A DNA stretch of 56,972 nt from Streptosporangiales bacterium (GTDB taxonomy: Bacteria > Actinomycetota > Actinomycetes > Streptosporangiales > WHST01): positions 1 through 56,972 of the forward strand of contig WHTA01000032.1 in NCBI GenBank assembly GCA_009379825.1. The letters are read 5' to 3'. The position numbers and the translations under genes are program-made. How positions within the stretch are numbered: the stretch's first letter is position 1; every line of letters starts with the position of its first letter. Below the pieces are notes generated by a model that did no database searches, had not been told where the DNA came from, and saw nothing but the letters and a program-made list of their open reading frames with translations. Of this stretch, positions 1 through 8,468 are shown in pieces.

Positions 1-48
1 CAGGACCGAATCCCACAACGTCGGCTGATCATTTACAGTACGAAACAC

Positions 49-89
49 GATGGCCTCGACCCCTTCACACCCAAGGGTTCGAGGCCATC
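49..89. terminator. Hairpin, probable bidirectional terminator
   Basis: The arms are GATGGCCTCGA and TCGAGGCCATC, extended inward by CCCTT/AAGGG after one mismatch, around a 7-nt CACACCC loop. It lies about 60 bases past the stop of the minus-strand AfsR-like gene, so it is well placed to end that transcript. There is no clear U-run, which is common for actinobacterial hairpin terminators. The remaining bases 1-48 and 90-151 hold no gene I can support. Confidence 0.6.
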
Positions 90-151
90 CTCTCGACGAA
101 CAAACCCCCACTCAGAGACCGCCACGCCCCGACTTTTTCAGATCGAAGTAG

Positions 152-3060
152 CTACCGGCGTTCGGCAAGTGCCTTGCTCGCCGTCTCGCGCCACGCGGCC
201 GCGCTCATCTCGTCGAAGACCGCCACTGCGGCCGTCAACAGCTCCACCGACTCGGCCGTGTCGAGGCGACCGAGTGCGAGCAGCACCCGCCCCTCGATCA
301 GCCGCTCGCCCACCCGACGGGCGATCACCAGCGCCTCGCGGAGCAGCCGCTCCGCCTCGGCGCCCTCGCCCAGGTCGGCCTTCACCTCGCCGAGCGCGTG
401 GAGCACGTACGCCTCGCCGACCGGGTCGCGCGCCTCCCGGACGATCCCCAGCGCGCTCTCGCCCACCTGCGCCGCTTCCGCGGCGCGCCCCTGCAGGCGG
501 TACACCTCCGCGAGCCGCTTCAACAGCTGCGCCCGCGGGCGGCCGGTCGCCTGCGGCTTCGTGAGAGCACGGTCGAGCAGACTCTCCGCGACATCCAAGC
601 GCTGCTCCAGGGTGTGCACGTACGCGATGTGGCCGAGCGCGTTGGCCTCGGCCAGCCCGTCGCCGAGCTCCGCGAAGAGCGCACAGGCGGTCTCCAGCCC
701 CTGCAGCCCGCGCTCGTGTTCACCACGGAACATCTGCACAGTGGCCAGGTGCCGCATCGTCGCCGCACGGTCGCGCTTGCCGCCGATCCGCTCGAACGTA
801 CGCAATGCGTCGGTCAGCGGCGCGATGGCCTCGTCCAGGCGGCGACGGTTGAGCTCGAGCACGCCGAGCGAGTACAGCATGCTCGCCTCGCCGCGTGCGC
901 TGCCCGCCTCCCGGCAGGCGCGCAGCGCGTACTCGGTGACCGTCTGCCAGTCGTCGTAGTACGCGCGGGCCTCGAACATGAACAGCCAGCGCACCACCAG
1001 GTCCCAGCTGACCTCGTGCCAACCGCGCTCGGCGCACTGCCGGATCGCCGCCACCAGGTTGGAGCGTTCGCTCTCGAACCAGCGCAGCGGATCGGCACCC
1101 TCGGGGTCCTGCGGCAGCCACGACGCCGTCGCACCGCGCAGGCCGCCGCCCGTCGGGTCGCCGTACTCGACCCGCCGCGCCTCGTCGGCCATGGCGAGCA
1201 GGCCGCCGAACACCCTGGCCACCGCGGCGTCCACCGCGTCCCTCGCCTCCTCGGTCCCGGCGCGTTCGCGGGCGAACAACCGCACCAGGTCGTGGAAGCG
1301 GTACCGCGTCTTGCCGGCGAGGTCGGTGCCGAGCGGCTGCACGAGTTGCGCGTCGACGAGCTCCTCGCAGAGGTCCTCGGCCGCCGCGAGGGTGCAGTCG
1401 CCGAGCGCCGCGAGCAACCAGGGCGCGAACCCGCCAGGCGTGTCGACGAGGCCGAGCCGACGGAACGCGACCTTCGCCCCAGGCGACAGGTCGCGGTACG
1501 ACAGCTCGAAGCTGCCGCGCACCTGCAGCTCCTGTTGGCTGAGCTGGTCCAGCCGGTCGCGTTCACTGGCCAGCCGGTCGACCACCTGCTGTGCCGTGCC
1601 GTTCGGCGCCGAGGTGAGCCGCGCCGCGACGACCCGCAGTGCGAGCGGCAGCCCACCGCACAGCGCGGCAAGCGCGGAGACGTCGACAGGTTCGGCGTCC
1701 AGCCGGTCCACACCCACGACGTCCCGCACGAGGGCGGCCGACTCGGCGTCGGACAGCATCTCGACCGGCACCGCGAGCGCACCCTCGCCTACGACCAGGC
1801 CTTCCAGCCGCCGACGTGCCGTGACGAGCACACAGCAGCTGCTCGAGCCAGGCAGCAGCGGGCGCACCTGGTTCGCGGACGCCGCATTGTCCAGCAGGAC
1901 CAGCAGCCGGCGACCGTGCACGGTGCTGCGGAACAGCGCGGCACGCTCCGCCACCGTCGCCGGCAACGCCTCGCCGGACACCCCGAGCGCACGCAGGAAC
2001 TGCTCGAGCACGGCACCGGGCTCGACCGGTTCGACCTCGGGGTCGTAGCCACGCAGGTCGGCGAAGAGCTGCCCGTCGGGGAACCGCTCCGCCACCCGGT
2101 GTGCCCACTGCAGCGCCAACGTCGTCTTCCCGGTCCCCGCGGCACCGCTGATCACGGCCAGGTGCCTGGTCGAGTGGTCGAGTGGTCGAGCAACGAGTCG
2201 AGCACGGCGAGGTCGGTCTGCCGGCCGGTGAAGTGCGGCACCGCGGGCGGCAGCTCGACCAGCCGGTACGAGTCCACGGCGGCCGCCGCGCCGGCCAGCT
2301 GGGTGGGCAGCGCGTCGTCGTCGATCGCGTTGCGCAGGTCGGTCAGCACCGCCCCGGGCTCCAGTCCCTGTTCCTCGACGAGCAGCTGGTGGCCCTGCTC
2401 GTACACCTCGAGGGCGTCGGCCTTCCTGCCCAACCGGGCGAGGGCGAGCATCAGCTGGGCCCGCGCGCGTTCCCGCAACGGCTGCTCGGCGAGCACGGCG
2501 GGCAGCGCGTCGGCGACGGCGTCGAGGTGCCCGAGCAGCAACGCCAGCTCGGCCCACTCCTCGGCGGCCGCCAACCGGAGCTCGGCCAGCCGCTGCGCAC
2601 CGGCGCGGATCGGTGGGCTGCACAGCCCGTCGAGCACCGGTCCGTGCCACAGGTCGAGCGCGGCGCGGAACGTCTCTTCGGCGTCGCCGTGCCGCCCCGC
2701 CCCGGCGGCGGACCGTGCCGTCTCGATGCGTTGTGCAGCCAGGTGCGCATCCAGCGCCACGGTGTCGGACCTGACCCGGTAGCCGCTGCCGACCGTCTCG
2801 ATCACCTCGTCCGCGCAGCCGGCGGCGACGAACGCCTTGCGCAGCGCCGACACGTGCACCGAGAGCAATGCGCGCGCCGACGCCGGCGGCCGGTCGCCCC
2901 AGATGGCCGCGATCAGCGACTCCGGGTCCACCACCCGGTCGACGTCGAGGAGCAGGCCGGCGAGCAGCGACCGCGGCCGCGGCCCGCCGAGGTCCACCTC
3001 CGCACCTGCCACCTCGGCGGCCAGCGGGCCGAGGATGCGGCAACGCACCGTCCTGCTCAT
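152..3060 (-). pseudogene. AfsR/SARP-family regulator, frameshifted by an 8-bp repeat
   Basis: Reading from ATG at 3060, the first frame gives a winged-helix DNA-binding domain (about residues 5-95, with RILGPLAAEV, IWGDRPP and SVHVSALRKAF) and a BTAD domain (to about residue 245). It stops at 2152 after 302 aa. The rest continues in another frame: a STAND/NB-ARC P-loop (GAAGTGKTT), Walker B (LLVLLDNAA), GLPLAL, then TPR repeats to 152. Deleting one 8-bp unit at 2167-2190 joins the frames exactly as LLDHSTRHLAVISG. The start overlaps the stop of the upstream paralogue by 4 bp, which suggests translational coupling. As written, the cell would make a short protein resembling small SARPs; the intact form would be an AfsR-like ATPase regulator of about 965 aa. 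It may be a pseudogene, a repeat-length switch or an assembly error. Confidence 0.85.
2167..2190. repeat. Three tandem copies of TGGTCGAG inside a coding sequence
   Basis: Three perfect 8-bp copies lie at 2167-2174, 2175-2182 and 2183-2190. They sit at the junction between the BTAD and NB-ARC parts of the AfsR-like gene. With two copies the two reading frames are continuous; with three they are not. Short tandem repeats of this kind change copy number by slipped-strand mispairing. Confidence 0.95.
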
Positions 3061-5885
3061 AGCTGGCTCGCGATGACGTCAGGCGTCGCGGGGATCGGCT
3101 CGCGGCCGATCACGACACGTTCCTCCGCGCCGATCAGCCCGAGGTCGGCGAGGATGTCGGCGGCGGCGAGCCAGCACTCCCGGCCACCGATGCCCAGGTC
3201 GTGCAGCGCCATGCCGAGCCCCCACAGGTGCTCGGCCTCCCAGTAGGTGCCCGCGTAGTCAGCCGACCGTCCCCGTTCGAGCACCTCCCTGAAGGTACGC
3301 ACGGCCGTACGTAGCTCGCCGGCGAGCCGGAACGCCTCGGCCATGTTGCCGAGCGCGATCAGCTCGGTCCGCCAGCTGCTCGCCTCGCGCGCCATCGCCA
3401 CGCTCTTCTCGTGTGCCGCGATGGCGTCGTCGTACTGCCCGAGGCGCTGGTACGTCAGGCCGATCGCGCTCTGGCACATCGCCTGGCGGCCGCGGTCGCC
3501 GAGCTGCTCCGCCAGCGTCTCTGCGCGCTGCAGGCTCGCCAGCGCGTCGTCGTGGCGGCCGAGCGCCCGGCAGGCCACGCCGTGGCCGTGCAGGGTGAGG
3601 GCCTCACCGGTGAGGTGCCCCACCGCACGCCACATCTCCAGCGCATGCTCGAAGGGCGGGATGGCGTCGGCGACCCGGTCGAGCGCCGACAGCGCCCACC
3701 CGACGTCGTTGTGTGCGAGGCCGAGGTGGTGCGGGTCCTGCGTGCGCTCAGCCGCGCGCCGGACGATCTCAGACACCACCAGCTGCTCCCGCCACCTGCC
3801 GCGGTTCTCCAGCGGCATGTCAAGCGCGACCGCCAGGCTCACCGCGACGGCCGGCTCGTCGCCGACCGCCGCCTGCTCGGCCGCGAGCAGCAGGTTCTCC
3901 CGCTCCGCCTCGATCCACGCGTTGACCTCTGGCACCGACGACAGGGCGACGCCGGGATGCACCAGCTCGACCGGCACGAGCTCGAGGCGCCAGCGGTAGC
4001 ACGGCGCGACGACCATCGCCGCGGTGTGCGCAGTGGCGACGTAGCAGTGCATCGCCCGGCGCAGGGCGGCGGCGCACCCGCGCCGACCGTCCTCGACCTC
4101 GGCGAGCTCCCTGGCGAACAGCCGGAGCAGGTCGTGCAGCCCGTAGCGCTCCCCGGTGCGGGTGGCCAGCTGCGCGGCGACCAGCTCGCCCAGCAGGTCC
4201 TCGGCCAGGGCGACGGGGACGTCCGCGAGCGCCGCGGCCACCTCGACGCTGACCGTCGAGCCGTCGAGCACGCCGAGCAGCCGGAACATCCGTGCCACCT
4301 CGGGGCGGTCGAGGTCCGCGTAGCTCACCGCGAAGCTCGCCCGTACGTCGTGGTCGTCGACGCGCAGCTCGCCCAGCCGCCGGCGTTCCACCGCCAGCCG
4401 TTCGACGAGCGCCTGCACCGACAGCGAGGGCCGCGCGGCGAGCCGCGCGCCCGCGATGGCGACGGCGAGCGGCAGCCGCCCGCACAGCCGCACCAGGTCG
4501 GCGGCGGCGCCGGCCTCCGCGTCCAACCGGTGCGGCCCGGCGATCCGCGCGAGCAGCTCCTCGGCCTCGGCCGCGGCCAGCACGTCCAGCTGGTGGTGCT
4601 CCGCGGTGTCGAGGGCGTCGAGCCTGCGCCTGCTCGTCACAAGCGCGGTGCTCGAATTGCCTGCGGGCAGCAACCTGCGCACCTGCGTGGCGTCCGCGGC
4701 GTCGTCGAGCACAACGAGCAGTCGCCGGTCGGCGGTCAGCTCCCTGAACCTGGCCACCGCCGTCTCCGCGTCGACGGGCACATCCGCGGCCGGCACCCCG
4801 AGCGACCGGAGGAACTGGGCGAGCACGTCATGGCCGCTGGGCGGCGTGGTGTGCGGCGTGGTGCCGTGCAGGTTGGCGTAGAGCTGGCCCTCGGGGAACT
4901 GGTCGGCGACGCGCTGCGCGACGGCGATCGCGAGCGCGGACTTGCCGACCCCGCCCGGCCCGCTGACGACGATCGGCCGACCGTCCGCGGCGGGCAACGA
5001 CGCGCTCAGCGCGGCCACCTCCGCCGTCCGCCCGGTGAAGGTGACGAGCGCGTTCGGCAACTCGGTGGGCACCGGCCGGCTGGGCGGGTCCTGGCCGGCG
5101 GGAGCGCCGGCCAGGACATGCGAGTCGCGCTCCCCGACGTCCATGTCCTCGTCGCCGAGCAGGATCCGCTGTTCCAGCTGCCGCAGCTCGGGCCCCGGCT
5201 CCACGCCGAGCTCGTCGACCAGCACCCGGCGCCCCTCGCGGTAGACCTCGAGCGCGTCCGCGGCGCGTCCCGACCTCGCCAGCGCCACCATCAGCTGACC
5301 GCGCAACCGCTCGCGGTACGGATGGGCACCGACCGCGGCGGTCAGCTCCCCGATCAACGGCACGTGCCCGCCGCGGTCCAGCTCGAGCCGTGCGCGCTCC
5401 TCCACGATGGTCAGCCACAGCTCCTCGAACCGCGTCGCGGCAGCCGCGACCAACGAACTGTCCAGCCCGGCAAGCACCGGGCCGCGCCACCGCCGCTGTG
5501 CGGCGGCGAGCAGGTCGACGGCCTCGCCGGTACGTCCTGCGGCAGCCGCCGCACGTGCCTGCTCCACGAGGCTCTCCGCCTCGTACGCGTCGACCCGCAC
5601 CGCGTCCCTGCGCAGCCGGTAGCCGCCCGGCACGGTGTCGATGACGGCGGTACCGAACGCCTTGCGCAACGTCGAGACGTGGATGGACAGTTGTGCGCGC
5701 AGCGACGTCGGCAGCTCTGCGCCCCACACCGCCTCCGCCAACCGCTCGGTCGACACCGGGTGGCCCCCGTCGAGCACGAGCGTGGCGAGGAGCACCTGCG
5801 GTCGCTGCCCACCGAGCCGAATCGGGCAGCCCTCGACGAGCACCTCGAGTGGCCCGAGAATCCGGCAGTCCGGCCGGTCCGTCAA
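3057..5885 (-). CDS. AfsR/SARP-family transcriptional regulator with NB-ARC and TPR domains
   Basis: This is a 942-aa regulator. Residues 1-95 form an OmpR-type winged helix (LSIHVSTLRKAF, GGYRL). Residues 98-243 form the bacterial transcriptional activator domain. A P-loop GPGGVGKS lies at 309-316, Walker B LLVVLDDAAD follows, and TPR repeats fill roughly the last 300 residues. Large SARPs of this type bind direct repeats near promoter -35 boxes and are gated by nucleotide binding. The TTG start at 5885 is supported by GGAGG 8 nt upstream. It is a paralogue of the next gene downstream, with a 4-bp overlap. It is transcribed away from the NHL gene at 6081, and those genes are the obvious candidate targets (inference). 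Confidence 0.9.
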   Translation of the reverse strand: MTDRPDCRILGPLEVLVEGCPIRLGGQRPQVLLATLVLDGGHPVSTERLAEAVWGAELPTSLRAQLSIHVSTLRKAFGTAVIDTVPGGYRLRRDAVRVDAYEAESLVEQARAAAAAGRTGEAVDLLAAAQRRWRGPVLAGLDSSLVAAAATRFEELWLTIVEERARLELDRGGHVPLIGELTAAVGAHPYRERLRGQLMVALARSGRAADALEVYREGRRVLVDELGVEPGPELRQLEQRILLGDEDMDVGERDSHVLAGAPAGQDPPSRPVPTELPNALVTFTGRTAEVAALSASLPAADGRPIVVSGPGGVGKSALAIAVAQRVADQFPEGQLYANLHGTTPHTTPPSGHDVLAQFLRSLGVPAADVPVDAETAVARFRELTADRRLLVVLDDAADATQVRRLLPAGNSSTALVTSRRRLDALDTAEHHQLDVLAAAEAEELLARIAGPHRLDAEAGAAADLVRLCGRLPLAVAIAGARLAARPSLSVQALVERLAVERRRLGELRVDDHDVRASFAVSYADLDRPEVARMFRLLGVLDGSTVSVEVAAALADVPVALAEDLLGELVAAQLATRTGERYGLHDLLRLFARELAEVEDGRRGCAAALRRAMHCYVATAHTAAMVVAPCYRWRLELVPVELVHPGVALSSVPEVNAWIEAERENLLLAAEQAAVGDEPAVAVSLAVALDMPLENRGRWREQLVVSEIVRRAAERTQDPHHLGLAHNDVGWALSALDRVADAIPPFEHALEMWRAVGHLTGEALTLHGHGVACRALGRHDDALASLQRAETLAEQLGDRGRQAMCQSAIGLTYQRLGQYDDAIAAHEKSVAMAREASSWRTELIALGNMAEAFRLAGELRTAVRTFREVLERGRSADYAGTYWEAEHLWGLGMALHDLGIGGRECWLAAADILADLGLIGAEERVVIGREPIPATPDVIASQL

Positions 5886-6080
5886 GTGGCTTTCCTCCGC
5901 CCCGCGCCGGCCAACTATGGCCGACCTATAACCGCCGCCGCCTATCCTCCTACAGGTTCACCTGCGCCTGCATCCCTCGGCACGGCCAGTGAGCTCTCCA
6001 CCTGGAACCGGCAGACGCCGGATGGCATCACTGACGCCGACGCCGTCCGGCGCGGTTCCACCAACCGAGGAGGTCTCTGC
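5886..6080. promoter_or_regulatory. Divergent intergenic region between AfsR-like and NHL operons
   Basis: This 195-bp gap separates the start of the regulator pair (minus) from the NHL pair (plus), so it must carry both promoters unless each is read through from elsewhere. The ribosome binding sites are visible: GGAGG before the TTG at 5885 and GAGGAGG at 6067-6073 before the GTG at 6081. I could not pick convincing -35/-10 pairs or SARP heptamer repeats by eye. Confidence 0.4.
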
Positions 6081-8468
6081 GTGACGGGTTTGCCCCCCGA
6101 GATCGGACGACTGGCCGTACCTGGCTTCCTCGCGTTCGCCGTCGTCAGCGCGACCCTTCTCGGCCCGGTCAGCGAGGCGTCGCACGCCGCAGAACGCGCC
6201 CCGGTGAGCGCGGGCGACCTGGTCATCGACACCGTCGTAGGCACCGGCGACGTGGGCAACACCGGCGACGGCGGCCGGGCGCGTTCCGCCGGGTTGAGGG
6301 AACCGATGGACGTCACCACCGGGTCGGACGGCACCCTGTACGTCCTCGCCGGGCAACAGGTCAGGGCCGTCGACCCGAAGACGAAGGACATCACCACCAT
6401 CGCCGGCACCGGCAAGTCCGGCTTCAGCGGCGACGGCGGCCCCGCGAAGAAGGCCACGTTCTCCGGGTACGAGAACTCGTACCCCGCCAACGGGCTCGCG
6501 GTCGGTAGCGACGGCACCGTCTACGTCGCCGACACCGGCAACCACCGCATCAGGGCGATCGACCCGGACGACGGCACCATCCGCACCGTCGCCGGCAGCG
6601 GCCGGGGCGAGGAAGGCGGCTTCAGCGGCGACGGCGGCAAGGCCACCAGGGCCCGGCTCCAGAACCCGAAGGACGTGGCGGTCGACGCCGACGGCAACCT
6701 CTACATCGCGGACTCGGAGAACTCTCGCGTGCGGTTGGTCGACGCCGACACCGGGAAGATCAGCACGATCGGTCGGTCCGACACGTACGTCTCGACGGAC
6801 GGGATCGCCGTACACCCGTCCGGCCGGGTGTACGTTTCCGACCAGACCGGCAACCAGGTGCTGGTGGTCGACCGGCAGAAGAAGACCATGGAGCCGGTCG
6901 CAGGCAGGGGCACATCGGCGGCGGAAGTACAAGGCCCGACCGGGCTCGCGTTCAGCCGCGACGGCAAGGCGCTCTACGTCGCCGGCACCGACCCGTTCGC
7001 CGAATACCCTGGCAAGGCCCGTATCTTCCGGCTCGAGCTGGCCACGAACAAGGTTCGTACATACGCCGGTGGCGGTGCCGCGGAAGCGCTCGGCGATGGC
7101 GGCCGACCGACCGACGCGTACCTCGGCGAGCAGCTCTCGTCCAGCACGCGCGGTGTCGCGATGGGCCCCGCGGGTGAGCTGTACCTCACCGACTCGCGGA
7201 ACCTCCGCGTCCGCAGCGTCCGCAAGGCGCGGCACCCGGTCCGCGACGACGACCGGCTGGCCGGCCAACGCATCGACTCCCTGGTCGGCAGCGGGAAGCG
7301 CACCTCGGCCGAGGACTTCGGCGACAACGAGGACGGGCCGTTCGAACGCGGCGCACACGCGCTCGACGACGTCGACCTGCAGAGTCCCAGCGACGTGGTG
7401 GTAGCCGACGACGGCACGATGTACCTCGCCGATACGGGCAACGACATGATCCGGATGGTCGACCCGGACGACGGTGTCGTCCGCACCCTGGCCGGCAGAC
7501 CGGACTACCGTCCGTACGACGAGGACGGCGACGGCGACGGCGGGAAGGCGACCAAGGCGTACCTGGAGGATCCGCGCGCGCTCGCCCTCGGCCCGGACGA
7601 CCGGCTGTACTTCGCCAACGAAACCAGCGACGAGACCATGATCAGGTACGTCGACCTCGACGACGGCACGATCGACACCCTGCGCGGCAGCCGGTACGAG
7701 TTCACCGCACCCACCGGCCTCGCGTTCGATGGGAAGGGCGACCTGTACGTCCTGGACGCCGACGCCCAGCGCCTCTGCCGGCTGGAGCTGGACGCGGACG
7801 AGTGCGTGACGGTCGTCGCCGACGATCCCGGCAGCGGTCCGGGCGCGGAGACCGAACGGTTCGTCAGCCCCACCGCCCTCGCCATCGGCCCAGGCGGCGC
7901 CCTGCTCGTCGCGAACGGCAACCAGATCCTGCGCGTCGACAAGCGAACAGGGCAGGTCAGCACGTTCGCCGGTTACGTGTTCGGTCGTAGCGTCGAAGGA
8001 GGCGGCGGGTCGGCGTACTCCGCCTCGTTCGGCTACATCGCCGACATGTCCGTCGCAGACGGCACGCTGTACCTCACCGACAAGGCCAACCACCGGGTGC
8101 GTGCGATCGACCTGAAGCAGCACGTCGTCAGGCGGGTCGCGGGAACCGGCAAGCTCCGCGAAGGCGGCGGCAGCGACGGCGCCATCAACGGCGGCGGTGA
8201 CTTCACCGGCGACGGCAAGCCAGCCGGCAAGGCCGAGCTCAACGAGCCCAGCGCGGTGGCCGTCGGCCCGGACGGCGAGCTGTACATCGTCGACAGCAGC
8301 AACCGGCGGGTACGGGTGATCGGCGAAACCGAGATCACCCCCGGCATCGTCGTCCACCCCCTCGTCACCATCGCTGTCATCACGGTCCTGCTGATCGCCG
8401 CCGCCATCGTGCTGCGCGTCTGGTGGCGGCGCAGGAAGCACCAGCCGACCGGCGCCGGGGCAGCATGA
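6081..8468 (+). CDS. Secreted, membrane-anchored NHL-repeat beta-propeller protein
   Basis: This is a 795-aa protein starting at GTG 6081, with GAGGAGG 8 nt upstream. Residues 1 to about 38 form a signal peptide (VPGFLAFAVVSATLLG) ending near an AxA-like SHAAE site. The body carries about ten NHL-type blades of the form (D/N)GxLYVADTGNHRIR, separated by glycine/aspartate loops such as FSGDGGPA. It could make two propellers. A single membrane helix (VTIAVITVLLIAAAIVLRVW) and a basic tail (RRRKH) close the protein, so the propellers should face outward with a short cytoplasmic tail. NHL propellers bind proteins, carbohydrates or ligands; the ligand is unknown. Its stop overlaps the start of a paralogue by 4 bp. 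Confidence 0.88.
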   Translation: MTGLPPEIGRLAVPGFLAFAVVSATLLGPVSEASHAAERAPVSAGDLVIDTVVGTGDVGNTGDGGRARSAGLREPMDVTTGSDGTLYVLAGQQVRAVDPKTKDITTIAGTGKSGFSGDGGPAKKATFSGYENSYPANGLAVGSDGTVYVADTGNHRIRAIDPDDGTIRTVAGSGRGEEGGFSGDGGKATRARLQNPKDVAVDADGNLYIADSENSRVRLVDADTGKISTIGRSDTYVSTDGIAVHPSGRVYVSDQTGNQVLVVDRQKKTMEPVAGRGTSAAEVQGPTGLAFSRDGKALYVAGTDPFAEYPGKARIFRLELATNKVRTYAGGGAAEALGDGGRPTDAYLGEQLSSSTRGVAMGPAGELYLTDSRNLRVRSVRKARHPVRDDDRLAGQRIDSLVGSGKRTSAEDFGDNEDGPFERGAHALDDVDLQSPSDVVVADDGTMYLADTGNDMIRMVDPDDGVVRTLAGRPDYRPYDEDGDGDGGKATKAYLEDPRALALGPDDRLYFANETSDETMIRYVDLDDGTIDTLRGSRYEFTAPTGLAFDGKGDLYVLDADAQRLCRLELDADECVTVVADDPGSGPGAETERFVSPTALAIGPGGALLVANGNQILRVDKRTGQVSTFAGYVFGRSVEGGGGSAYSASFGYIADMSVADGTLYLTDKANHRVRAIDLKQHVVRRVAGTGKLREGGGSDGAINGGGDFTGDGKPAGKAELNEPSAVAVGPDGELYIVDSSNRRVRVIGETEITPGIVVHPLVTIAVITVLLIAAAIVLRVWWRRRKHQPTGAGAA

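Noticed and set aside
3411-6080. A very long plus-strand open frame running into the first NHL gene
   Set aside because: Only the part from GTG 6081 has a ribosome binding site, signal peptide and NHL repeats. The upstream part is antisense to the AfsR-like gene and reflects high GC with few stops.
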